Below, piece after piece: positions 18,420 through 28,291 of a stretch of DNA of 64,000 nucleotides. This DNA is from Pseudomonas sp. GV085 (GTDB lineage: Bacteria; Pseudomonadota; Gammaproteobacteria; Pseudomonadales; Pseudomonadaceae): assembly GCF_003050925.1 (NCBI RefSeq), contig NZ_QAOV01000008.1:1-64000 (forward strand), in the 5' to 3' direction. The position numbers were made by a program, and so were the translations under genes. Positions within the stretch are counted from its first letter, which is position 1, and every line of letters starts with the position of its first letter. The notes below the pieces were generated by a model. That model had not been told where the DNA came from. It saw nothing but the letters and a program-made list of their open reading frames with translations, and did no database searches.

Positions 18420-18604
18420 GGGAGATAAACCTCGTCGCGTCTTTATGAAAAGTTGTTCTGCGGTGGAAAATTCCTGCGCTCGCTGACCAGAAGCTTAAGC
18501 GGTCAAGTCGGATTCGGCGGGGAGGGCGACGGGATGAACGATGGGCTCGAGGGGAAGTGAGCAGGTAAAGGCGAACTGCGGGCGCATTCGGGCGTCGTGG
18601 GCCT

Positions 18605-18810
18605 TGGTGCGAACATCAGTGTGGTGCCGGGTTACCTATTACGCTTCCGTCCCTCGGGACAACTTCGTTCCAGTCGACAACCTCGTCAAACACACCTTGT
18701 GGGCGGTACAGACACGAAGCGGTTCGCGGGGTAGGTGCGAACATCGCTTCGAAGGCCCTTGCCAGGGCCTCTGATTAGCGGGAGCGAGGCCATCATGCCT
18801 TCGCTTTTTT
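18605..18810 (+). ncRNA. Candidate small RNA upstream of aceA
   Basis: The 473-bp gap between aceA and the next gene has no convincing plus-strand coding frame, yet holds a plus-strand terminator (18783-18810). Upstream of it are a GTCC/GGAC tetraloop hairpin (18649-18660), an unstructured C/A-rich stretch (18661-18700), and an AGGCCC/GGGCCT hairpin (18753-18770). A CTATTACGCT hexamer region (about 18637-18646), resembling a sigma-S type -10, lies just before the first hairpin, which would give a transcript of about 160 nt. The 12-mer GGTGCGAACATC occurs twice (from about 18606 and 18734). Not recognised as a named sRNA. Confidence 0.4.
18783..18810 (+). terminator. Terminator on the plus strand with no upstream gene
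   Basis: Stem AGCGAGGC / GCCTTCGCT (one bulged T) with loop CATCAT, then six T. No plus-strand protein gene precedes it, so it most likely ends a small RNA. Confidence 0.6.
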
Positions 18811-18827
18811 GGCTCGTCAAACGTTTT

Positions 18828-18851
18828 GTAGTGCTTTTTTTAAGGCACTAC
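18828..18851. repeat. Inverted repeat GTAGTGC..GCACTAC
   Basis: 7-bp inverted repeat around TTTTTTTAAG, 42 bp beyond the stop of the secretin-N-domain gene. It could be a weak terminator for that gene or a protein-binding site; neither strand has a clean T-run after the stem. Confidence 0.4.
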
Positions 18852-18892
18852 ATCTTTAGTCTAATACGACTCGTCAGTCAGTTTTTGGTGCT

Positions 18893-19654
18893 TTAGTCCA
18901 GGGTGTCGACTTTCACCCGCAAGGTCATGTCGTTGCGGCTCTGGGTCGAGTAACTGCGGGCCTGGCCCTGTTTGTCGGCCTGGGTCTGGCCGTTGATCCC
19001 GGCCAGCAGGATCCACTCACCGAGGTGGCCGGTGACGGTTGTGTCGGTGCTTTGTACGTTCACTACATCGGGACGTTCCTGGCTCATGCGGTCACGGTTG
19101 GTGCTGATCGACAGGTGAACGATGTCGCCGGTGACGTTTGCGGTGACGTAGAAACCCTGAGTGACGTTGCGGTATTCGGTCTGGCTGCGCAGATCGCCGT
19201 AGGAATCGGTCTGCGAGCTGGTCAGCGGCACGCTCTGGCCGACCTGGATCAGTGCCGGTGCGCCTTCGCTGGCCTGCACTTGCTGAATGCCGCCGTCGCG
19301 ACTGTCGGTGCTGTAGTTGATGATGCGTGTCTGGTTTGGCTTAGCGCCGTTCACCGAATAACCCTGGTCACCCTGGAAGTTGTTGTCGCTGGTATCGACG
19401 GTGATCAGCAGGCGCTTGGGAGCTGTGTCGAGTTGCGAAAGAAGGGCTTTAAGTTCGTCGATCTTGCGCTGATCGGCGTTGACGATCAGCTGATTGCCGT
19501 AGGCGCTGACCTGGCCGTCCTTGCCGACGAAATCCTGCGCCACGGGTAGCATATCTGCGCTGGTGCGGTAGTTCAGTGGCACGATTTCAGTGGCTGCCAA
19601 GACCGAAAAACTGCAGGTCACCAGCAGCGTGGTGAGCAGGGTGCGTAGGGACAT
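18893..19654 (-). CDS. Exported stand-alone secretin N-domain protein
   Basis: 253 aa from ATG 19654, with GGAG 9 nt upstream. A signal peptide is plain (MSLRTLLTTLLVTCSFSVLA), so the protein goes to the periplasm. Residues ~22-90 (NYRTSADMLPVAQDFVGKDG, then VNADQRKIDELKALLSQLDT) match the N1/KH-like domain of type II/III/IV secretins, but the secretin pore domain itself is missing; the rest is beta-rich. It is therefore an orphan secretin-like periplasmic protein. It has no secretion genes around it, so its partner is unknown. An open extension upstream to 19840 is REP sequence, not gene. Confidence 0.8.
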   Translation of the reverse strand: MSLRTLLTTLLVTCSFSVLAATEIVPLNYRTSADMLPVAQDFVGKDGQVSAYGNQLIVNADQRKIDELKALLSQLDTAPKRLLITVDTSDNNFQGDQGYSVNGAKPNQTRIINYSTDSRDGGIQQVQASEGAPALIQVGQSVPLTSSQTDSYGDLRSQTEYRNVTQGFYVTANVTGDIVHLSISTNRDRMSQERPDVVNVQSTDTTVTGHLGEWILLAGINGQTQADKQGQARSYSTQSRNDMTLRVKVDTLD

Positions 19655-19681
19655 GTCCGTTATCTCCGGCATTGTGATTTG

Positions 19682-19781
19682 TGTAGGAGCGAGCTTGCTC
19701 GCGATGGTCGTCAACGATAATGCGTGACGTCTGACGCCCCGCGGCGCTCTCAAGTCCATCGCGAGCAAGCTCGCTCCTACA
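19682..19781. repeat. Paired REP element (type A)
   Basis: TGTAGGAGCGAGCTTGCTCG and its inverted copy 100 bp away, sitting just upstream of the secretin-N-domain gene. Confidence 0.9.
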
Positions 19782-19837
19782 AGTGTTGATATTGTCAGTT
19801 TGTCGGCCCGGGATGGGGCAAGTTGAATGGTAGACAG

Positions 19838-19875
19838 CAAAACGCCCCGGCATCCGGAGATGGCGGGGCGTTTTG
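19838..19875. terminator. Bidirectional terminator hairpin
   Basis: 12-bp stem CAAAACGCCCCG / CGGGGCGTTTTG with T-runs on both strands; ends the GNAT transcript coming from the right. Confidence 0.85.
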
Positions 19876-19892
19876 TGGTGTAGTCGAGTGCA

Positions 19893-19926
19893 TTTGTGGC
19901 GAGGGAGCAAGCTCCCTCGCCACAAA
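19893..19926. repeat. Perfect hairpin repeat (type C)
   Basis: 16-bp perfect arms TTTGTGGCGAGGGAGC around AA. The same core (TGGCGAGGGAGC) recurs as a pair at 63769-63857, so this is a third repeat family in the window. It starts 4 bp past the stop of the GNAT gene. Confidence 0.85.
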
Positions 19927-19930
19927 GGTA

Positions 19931-20356
19931 TCAGGCCGAATGCCGCACCATGTCCACATGCGGAATCCCGGCTTCCAGGAACTCCTCACTGACCATGTGA
20001 AAGCCCAGGCGCTCATAGAACGCCGTGGCTTGCACTTGAGCGCTGAGCATCTGCTGCTTCAAACCGCGCTCTTCGGCTTCACCAATCACCGCTTGCATCA
20101 GCGCGTCGCCGACTTTCAGGCCGCGCCAGTCCTTGAGTACCGACACCCGGCCGACGTGCCCATCGGGCAGCAAGCGGGCGGTGCCAATCGGAAAGTCGCC
20201 TTCGAACGCGAGGAAATGCACTGCATCGATGTCATCGGCATCCCATTCCAATTCTGGCGGAACGGATTGCTCTGCGACGAACACCGCTTCACGAATGCGC
20301 CGGATCTCGGCGTTGTCCTTTTGCCAGTCTGCGACACGTACGTGAATTTTATTCAT
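19931..20356 (-). CDS. GNAT family N-acetyltransferase
   Basis: 141 aa. The acetyl-CoA loop is seen in MPDGHVGRVSVLKDWRGLKV-type sequence (residues ~70-90), followed by the family's LGFHMVSEEF C-terminus. Start at ATG 20356 (MNKIHVRVADWQKDN), which overlaps the end of the roxA-like gene by eight bases; a TTG two codons upstream is less likely. The acceptor substrate is unknown. It shares a transcript with roxA. Confidence 0.85.
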   Translation of the reverse strand: MNKIHVRVADWQKDNAEIRRIREAVFVAEQSVPPELEWDADDIDAVHFLAFEGDFPIGTARLLPDGHVGRVSVLKDWRGLKVGDALMQAVIGEAEERGLKQQMLSAQVQATAFYERLGFHMVSEEFLEAGIPHVDMVRHSA

Positions 20357-21518
20357 CGGCAAACCCCAGGCTTCCTTGCTTGAGCAGTTCGCACAGCAGG
20401 CCGCGGCCGTCTTCGTCGCTCAGCCATTCGCCAAGGTTATCGGCGTGCAGCGAGTCGGCGGCGCAGATCATCTTCAACAGTTCGCGCAGCTTGCCTGGCA
20501 GGTAACGGCTCTGACCACTGGCGAACAGCAGCAGGTCGTCATCGACTTCAGACCACGCCAGGCGTGCGCTCGGGTTGCGAATCAGGATCGCGCCTTGCTC
20601 CAGGGCAGACATGAAGTCGTCTTCTTCGACGTCTTCCGGGCCCACCACCAGTTCCGGGTAGCGTGGCTCGGTCATGAACTGGCCGAACCAGGTCAGCAGC
20701 AGGCGCTCGTCGCTCATGTGCTCGGCCAGCAGGCCTTTCAGGCGGTCGAGTGCGTCGCGCTGGATCTGGTGAGGGTCGGCAGTCGGCACGGCGTCGGCGT
20801 CGGTGTAGCGTTCCTCGTCCGACAGGAACTGGCTGAGGAAGTCGGTGAAGTGGGTTAGCACTTCAGCGGCGCTTGGTGCGCGGAAACCGACGGAGTAGGT
20901 CATGCACTCATCAACGGCGACGCCGCAATGGGCCAGGCGCGGTGGCAGGTAGAGCATGTCGCCCGGTTCCAGCACCCATTCATCGGTGGCTTCGAATTCG
21001 GAGAGGATGCGCAGGTCGGCGTGGGCCAGCATCGGGCTCTCGGTGTTGCACATCTGGCCGATCTTCCAGTTGCGCTTGCCGTGGCCTTGCAGCAGGAACA
21101 CGTCGTAGTTGTCGAAGTGCGGCCCAACGCTGCCGCCCGGCGCGGCGTAGCTGATCATCACGTCGTCGATGCGCCAGCTCGGCAGAAAGCGGAAGTTTTC
21201 CAGCAGTTCGCTGACTTCCGGGACGAACTGATCCACGGCTTGCACCAGCAGGGTCCAGTCACGTTCAGGCAGCTTGCTGAATTCATCTTCGGCGAACGGG
21301 CCGCGACGCAGTTCCCACGGACGCTCGCCATTCTCGATGATCAGTCGCGATTCGACTTCTTCTTCCAGCGCCAGGCCGGCCAGTTCGTCGGCGTCGATCG
21401 GGCTTTCGAAATCAGGAATTGCCTGACGGATCAACAGCGGCTTTTTCTGCCAGTAGTCGCGCAGGAATTCCCGTGCCGTGATGCCGCCCAGAAGTTGAAG
21501 AGGAATATCAGGATTCAT
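20349..21518 (-). CDS. roxA: Ribosomal protein L16 arginine hydroxylase (JmjC-type oxygenase)
   Basis: 2-oxoglutarate/Fe(II) oxygenase of the YcfD/RoxA family, which hydroxylates an arginine of ribosomal protein uL16. 389 aa from ATG 21518 (MNPDIPLQLLGG). The Fe triad is visible as H134-x-D136 (VGPHFDNYDVF) and H197 (LAHCGVAV), close to E. coli YcfD H125/D127/H187. The winged-helix-like C-terminal half is retained. Next to purB, as in many gammaproteobacteria. The substrate is inferred from the family. Confidence 0.88.
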   Translation of the reverse strand: MNPDIPLQLLGGITAREFLRDYWQKKPLLIRQAIPDFESPIDADELAGLALEEEVESRLIIENGERPWELRRGPFAEDEFSKLPERDWTLLVQAVDQFVPEVSELLENFRFLPSWRIDDVMISYAAPGGSVGPHFDNYDVFLLQGHGKRNWKIGQMCNTESPMLAHADLRILSEFEATDEWVLEPGDMLYLPPRLAHCGVAVDECMTYSVGFRAPSAAEVLTHFTDFLSQFLSDEERYTDADAVPTADPHQIQRDALDRLKGLLAEHMSDERLLLTWFGQFMTEPRYPELVVGPEDVEEDDFMSALEQGAILIRNPSARLAWSEVDDDLLLFASGQSRYLPGKLRELLKMICAADSLHADNLGEWLSDEDGRGLLCELLKQGSLGFADE

Positions 21519-21562
21519 GTGTAACCTATTGAAAAAATGCACTTTTCAGACGGGAATAAAAA

Positions 21563-21581
21563 CGCCCGGCGCGGCCGGGCG
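21563..21581 (-). terminator. Rho-independent terminator of purB
   Basis: 8-bp GC stem CGCCCGGC / GCCGGGCG, followed on the minus strand by TTTTTATT, 24 bp after the purB stop. Confidence 0.9.
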
Positions 21582-21604
21582 TCTTAAAAGGGTCTAGCGG
21601 TCGA

Positions 21605-22975
21605 TCAGATGCGTCTGGCTTGTTCTACAGCGTTGCCGATGTAGTTGGCCGGGGTGAGCAATTTCAGCTCGGCCTTGGCGGCGGCTGGCATGTCCAGGCC
21701 GTCGATGAAAGTCTGCAGCGCTTCTGGGCTGATGCCCTTGCCGCGGGTCAGTTCTTTCAGCTTTTCGTACGGGTTTTCGATGTTGTAGCGACGCATCACG
21801 GTCTGGATCGGCTCGGCCAATACTTCCCAGCAGGCGTTCAGGTCAGCGGCAATCTTCTGCTCGTTGAGCTCCAGTTTGCTGATGCCTTTCAGGCTGGCTT
21901 CGTACGCGATCACGCTGTGGGCGAAGCCGACACCGAGGTTGCGCAGTACGGTGGAGTCGGTCAGGTCGCGCTGCCAGCGAGAGATCGGCAGCTTGCTCGC
22001 CAGGTGCTGGAACAGTGCGTTGGCGATACCCAGGTTGCCTTCGGAGTTTTCGAAGTCGATCGGGTTGACCTTGTGCGGCATGGTCGACGAACCGATTTCG
22101 CCAGCAATGGTGCGCTGTTTGAAATAACCCAGGGAGATATAGCCCCAGATGTCGCGGTCGAAGTCGATCAGGATGGTGTTGAAGCGCGCGATCGCGTCGA
22201 ACAGCTCGGCAATGTAGTCGTGCGGTTCGATCTGCGTGGTGTAGGGGTTGAAGCCCAGGCCCAGCTCGTCTTCGATGAAGGCGCGGGCGTTGGCTTCCCA
22301 GTCGATCTCCGGGTAGGCCGACAGGTGGGCGTTGTAGTTGCCGACAGCGCCGTTGATCTTGCCCAGCAGCGGAACGGCAGCGACTTGAGCGATCTGGCGC
22401 TCAAGACGGTAAACCACGTTCGCCAGTTCTTTGCCCAGGGTGGTCGGCGAGGCCGGTTGACCGTGGGTGCGCGACAGCATCGGTACGTCGGCGAAGCGGA
22501 TCGCCAGTTCGCGGATGGCGTTGGCGGTCTGGCGCATCAGCGGCAGCATCACGTCATCACGGCCTTCGCGCAGCATCAGGGCGTGGGACAGGTTGTTGAT
22601 GTCTTCGCTGGTGCAGGCAAAGTGGATGAACTCGCTGACCTTGGCCAGTTCCGGCAGCTTGGCCGCTTGCTCTTTGAGCAGGTATTCAATGGCCTTGACG
22701 TCGTGGTTGGTGGTGCGCTCGATCTCTTTGACGCGCTCGGCGTGCTCCAGAGAGAAATTTTCCGCCAGGGTGTTGAGTACAGCGTTGGCTTCGGCGGAGA
22801 ACGCCGGCACTTCGCTGATGGCAGGGTGAGCGGCCAGGCGCTGGAGCCAGCGCACTTCAACCAGAACGCGGGCACGGATCAGGCCGTACTCGCTGAAAAT
22901 CGGGCGCAGGGCCTGGGTTTTGCCGGCGTAGCGGCCGTCAACAGGGGAAACCGCAGTGAGCGAAGAGAGCTGCAT
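21605..22975 (-). CDS. purB: Adenylosuccinate lyase
   Basis: Purine biosynthesis enzyme that removes fumarate from SAICAR and from adenylosuccinate. 456 aa from ATG 22975 (MQLSSLTAVSPVDGRYAGK), the usual length; the open frame upstream to 23050 is not conserved-looking. Family signatures are SRTHGQPASPTTLGKE and GSSTMPHKVNPIDFENSEGN (catalytic Ser loop). Follows hflD-mnmA on the same strand. Confidence 0.97.
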   Translation of the reverse strand: MQLSSLTAVSPVDGRYAGKTQALRPIFSEYGLIRARVLVEVRWLQRLAAHPAISEVPAFSAEANAVLNTLAENFSLEHAERVKEIERTTNHDVKAIEYLLKEQAAKLPELAKVSEFIHFACTSEDINNLSHALMLREGRDDVMLPLMRQTANAIRELAIRFADVPMLSRTHGQPASPTTLGKELANVVYRLERQIAQVAAVPLLGKINGAVGNYNAHLSAYPEIDWEANARAFIEDELGLGFNPYTTQIEPHDYIAELFDAIARFNTILIDFDRDIWGYISLGYFKQRTIAGEIGSSTMPHKVNPIDFENSEGNLGIANALFQHLASKLPISRWQRDLTDSTVLRNLGVGFAHSVIAYEASLKGISKLELNEQKIAADLNACWEVLAEPIQTVMRRYNIENPYEKLKELTRGKGISPEALQTFIDGLDMPAAAKAELKLLTPANYIGNAVEQARRI

Positions 22976-23100
22976 GGGGTGTTCTCGGACAGTCGGGCAA
23001 CGAAATGGGGCGCGTATCATACATGAAAAAATCCGCCGGTCCGTCGCCAACTGACCGGCGTATTACGCGTATTGCTATGTTCGGTATCTGTCGATACGGG

Positions 23101-23724
23101 TTATTCGTTACGCATCAACGGGTAAAGCTCTTTGAGCAATTTGCGGCGGCTGATCACCAGTTGCCAGCGATGACCGCCCAATTGCCGCCACAGGCGGGCC
23201 GAACGGATGCCGGCCAGCAGCAGGGCACGAATTTTCGAGGCATTGCTCGGTTGTTGCAGGTTGCGCATGTCGCCGTGCACCTGGATGCGTTGGCGCAGGG
23301 TGCTCAGGGTGTCCTGATACAGCGCGCCGCAGGCGGCGATCACGTTTTCGTGGGCCGGGCCGAAGTGTTCGACCTGGGACTGGATCTGCGGCAGACGCTT
23401 GCCGATCACGTCGAGCATGTCGTTGCGCTTTGCCAGCTGACGCTCAAGGCCGAGCATGGCCAGGGCATAACGCAGCGGTTCGCGCTGCAGGGCGCTTGGG
23501 TCGCGTTCGAGGGCGCCGATCAGCGCGCGGTAGCCTTCACGCAGGTTGATGTCGTCGCCGCCGTAGACTTCCAGAGTGTCCTTGGGGTCGCGGATCAGCA
23601 GGCTACCGAGCATGCAGGTCAGTCCGGCTTCGTTGGTCTGGCCGGACTTGGCAATCCTGTCCACCAGCACGGCGGCGAGAAACACGCCGCCCAGTGCTGT
23701 CAGTTGCTCCTGAATCGGGTTCAT
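23101..23724 (-). CDS. hflD: High frequency lysogenization protein HflD
   Basis: 207-aa helical, peripherally membrane-associated protein; in E. coli it binds phage lambda CII and is encoded in the purB operon. Recognised by MNPIQEQLTALGGVFLAAVL and GGDDINLREGYRALIGALER. Start at ATG 23724, overlapping the mnmA stop (ATGA). Its cellular role outside phage biology is unclear. Confidence 0.93.
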   Translation of the reverse strand: MNPIQEQLTALGGVFLAAVLVDRIAKSGQTNEAGLTCMLGSLLIRDPKDTLEVYGGDDINLREGYRALIGALERDPSALQREPLRYALAMLGLERQLAKRNDMLDVIGKRLPQIQSQVEHFGPAHENVIAACGALYQDTLSTLRQRIQVHGDMRNLQQPSNASKIRALLLAGIRSARLWRQLGGHRWQLVISRRKLLKELYPLMRNE

Positions 23725-24854
23725 AGGGCCTGGCCCTTGCTCGTCCACGGCTGCGCTACTTCAATCACGCCGCCGCCGAGGCAGATTTCACCGTCGTAGA
23801 ACACCACGGACTGGCCCGGAGTGACCGCGCGTTGCGGATCATCGAAGGTTGCGCGATAACCCGTGGCGGTTTTTTCAAGGGTGCACGGCTGGTCGCTCTG
23901 GCGATAACGAACCTTGGCGGTCAGCTTGCGTGGCTGGCTCAGATCGATCGGGTTGACCCAGTAGATATCGGAAGCGAGCAGGGCGCGGGAGAACAGCCAC
24001 GGGTGATCGTTGCCCTGGCCAACGATCAGTTCGTTGTGTTCCAGGTCCTTGACCAGCACGTACCACGGCTCATCGCTGGCATCTTTCAGCCCGCCAATGC
24101 CCAGGCCCTGGCGCTGGCCGATGGTGTGGTACATCAGGCCGTGGTGACGGCCGATGACTTCACCTTCGGTGGTCTTGATCTCGCCCGGTTGCGCTGGCAG
24201 GTACTGCTTGAGGAAGTCGCTGAAGCGGCGCTCGCCGATAAAGCAGATCCCGGTGGAATCCTTTTTCTTCGCGGTCGCCAGCTCGTATTTCTCGGCAATG
24301 GCGCGCACTTGCGGTTTTTCCAGCTCGCCAACCGGGAACAGGGTCTTGGCGATCTGTTCACCGCCGACGGCGTGCAGGAAGTAGCTCTGGTCCTTGTTCG
24401 GGTCCAGGCCCTTGAGCAGTTCGGTGCGGCCGTCGATGTCGCGGCGACGCACGTAGTGGCCGGTGGCGATCAGGTCGGCACCGAGCATCATGGCGTAGTC
24501 GAGGAACGCCTTGAACTTGATTTCACGGTTGCACAGGATGTCCGGGTTTGGCGTGCGTCCGGCCTTGTATTCGGCCAGGAAATGCTCGAACACGTTGTCC
24601 CAGTACTCGGCGGCGAAGTTGGCGGTGTGCAGCTTGATGCCAATCTTGTCACACACGGCCTGAGCATCCGCCAGGTCATCCATGGCGGTGCAGTATTCGG
24701 TTCCATCGTCTTCTTCCCAGTTCTTCATGAACAGGCCTTCCACCTCATAGCCCTGCTCGATCAGCAGGAGGGCGGAAACGGAAGAGTCCACGCCGCCGGA
24801 CATACCGACAATGACGCGCTTCTTTTGTGTGTCAGAAGGGGCTGGGTCACGCAT
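23721..24854 (-). CDS. mnmA: tRNA-specific 2-thiouridylase
   Basis: Thiolates U34 of Lys, Glu and Gln tRNAs using sulfur from the Tus relay (tusDCBE, 46-47 kb). 377 aa. The PP-loop SGGVDSS starts at residue 19, the first catalytic Cys is C108 (NPDILCNRE), and the second lies in TGICFIGERRF. Coupled to hflD. Confidence 0.97.
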   Translation of the reverse strand: MRDPAPSDTQKKRVIVGMSGGVDSSVSALLLIEQGYEVEGLFMKNWEEDDGTEYCTAMDDLADAQAVCDKIGIKLHTANFAAEYWDNVFEHFLAEYKAGRTPNPDILCNREIKFKAFLDYAMMLGADLIATGHYVRRRDIDGRTELLKGLDPNKDQSYFLHAVGGEQIAKTLFPVGELEKPQVRAIAEKYELATAKKKDSTGICFIGERRFSDFLKQYLPAQPGEIKTTEGEVIGRHHGLMYHTIGQRQGLGIGGLKDASDEPWYVLVKDLEHNELIVGQGNDHPWLFSRALLASDIYWVNPIDLSQPRKLTAKVRYRQSDQPCTLEKTATGYRATFDDPQRAVTPGQSVVFYDGEICLGGGVIEVAQPWTSKGQAL

Positions 24855-24913
24855 AGGGATTCAATGAGTGTCTTGAAAAAGGACGCGATTCTATCAGGCT
24901 GGAGCCTGCATGG

Positions 24914-25360
24914 CTAAAGAGAAGGACGGATCAATTCGAGGCCGAAGTTCTGGCCTGCCAGATAGTCGTCGATGCAGCGGATGATCAGCTCGCTGCGCCA
25001 GTTGTCGCGCTGCTCGATTAATTCCTCGCGGGTCAACCACTTGGCGCCGACGATGCCGTCGTCCAGTTGATAATCCGCGTGGTGTTTCAGTGGTTTGGCG
25101 ATAAAGCAGACCCGCTGGTAGGTCACGCCGTTGCTCGGGGCGGTGTAGAGGTAAATGCCCAGTACGCCGGTCGGTTGGACGTCCCAGCCGGTTTCCTCGA
25201 GGGTTTCGCGAATGGCGGCTTCGGTCAGGGTTTCGTTCGGGTCCAGGTGGCCGGCGGGCTGGTTGAGCACCACACGCCCGTGCTTGAGTTCTTCGACCAT
25301 CAGGAAGCGACCGTTGTCTTCGACGATGGTGGCGACGGTGATGTGGGGTTTCCAGTCCAT
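24914..25360 (-). CDS. nudJ: Nudix hydrolase, NudJ-like phosphatase
   Basis: 148 aa with a perfect Nudix box, GHLDPNETLTEAAIRETLEE followed by TGW. The order nudix-mnmA-hflD-purB is the one around E. coli nudJ (ymfB), which dephosphorylates thiamine and nucleoside pyrophosphates; that specificity is inferred from synteny. Stops 59 bp before the mnmA start. Confidence 0.87.
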   Translation of the reverse strand: MDWKPHITVATIVEDNGRFLMVEELKHGRVVLNQPAGHLDPNETLTEAAIRETLEETGWDVQPTGVLGIYLYTAPSNGVTYQRVCFIAKPLKHHADYQLDDGIVGAKWLTREELIEQRDNWRSELIIRCIDDYLAGQNFGLELIRPSL

Positions 25361-25398
25361 GAGATGTCCTCAAATTCCAAAGTTGAAACACAGTCCAA

Positions 25399-25487
25399 TG
25401 TAGGAGTGAGCCTGCTCGCGATGGCGGTATGTCAGTGACATCAATATTGGCTGACATGACGCTATCGCGAGCAGGCTCACTCCTACA
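25399..25487. repeat. Paired REP element (type A variant)
   Basis: TGTAGGAGTGAGCCTGCTCG with its inverted copy; carries GTGAG in place of GCGAG in both arms, a compensated change. Confidence 0.9.
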
Positions 25488-25512
25488 ATGGGTTTGTGTG
25501 AATTCTGAAAAC

Positions 25513-25541
25513 ACAAACCCCGGCACGGGGCCGGGGTTTGT
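25513..25541 (-). terminator. Terminator of idh
   Basis: 11-bp stem ACAAACCCCGG / CCGGGGTTTGT, 18 bp past the idh stop, with GTTTTC after it on the minus strand. Confidence 0.85.
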
Positions 25542-25558
25542 GGTGCTTCCTTACAACC

Positions 25559-27784
<2,226 letters not shown>

Positions 27785-28123
27785 ATTCGGATTAACTCTC
27801 TCTTCTTTGCTAAAGCGTGCGCAGAAACTCGAGGGCGCCGGGTAAGCGCGTTCGTTCAAAGTCATCCATGAGCCGAATATCGAGGTTTCGTTGCTGTGAT
27901 GTTGGGTGCATCAGTAGGGCGTCAAGTGGCCGGACTGCGATAACAGACCGGCTTTGGGCGCAAACGCTCGTCGCTTTTCATCAAGCGGCAGGCTGTTTTA
28001 CCCGTCGTGACCCTTTGGTCAGCGGCGGCATTATACATAGGTAGCTGGCAATCTGCCGATGGTTCATACGCAACGAATGTCGTCCATTGGTCTAAAGGTC
28101 GCAGGGGCAAGTCGGGCGTAGAG
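27785..28123. other. Intergenic region between idh and the small ORF
   Basis: 339 bp with no supported gene. It should hold the minus-strand idh promoter and possibly the distal part of the icd promoter. No strong hairpin, REP or tRNA is seen. Confidence 0.5.
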
Positions 28124-28291
28124 TCATTCGTCGTGCTTGGTTTTGGCGCTTTTCCCTTTGCTTTCAGGCTTGTAGCTCGCCAGATGCAAGGCTTTGCCGC
28201 CGATGGGCGGAACATAGGGTTTGCGCGCCGATTCAACTGGGTTACGCTCGAACCAAGCCAGATGTTCAATCCAATCAATGGAGTTCAGCAT
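28124..28291 (-). CDS. Possible 55-aa basic-tailed protein facing icd
   Basis: A minus-strand frame of 55 codons, beginning at an ATG that shares the palindromic CATG (28289-28292) with the icd start and ending at a TGA (28124-28126). The protein begins MLNSIDWIEHLAWFER and ends with a Lys-rich tail (SKGKSAKTKHDE). Codons are typical of the host (CTG, AAC, GGC, GCC, AGC). A stop codon two triplets upstream fixes the 5' limit. No Shine-Dalgarno is visible, so it would need leaderless translation or be a remnant. The tail resembles the ends of small basic RNA-binding proteins, but no family is recognised. Confidence 0.4.
   Translation of the reverse strand: MLNSIDWIEHLAWFERNPVESARKPYVPPIGGKALHLASYKPESKGKSAKTKHDE

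Noticed and set aside
18541..18774. 77-aa plus-strand frame upstream of aceA
   Set aside because: Unusual composition, no ribosome site, overlapped by hairpins; better read as part of a small RNA locus.
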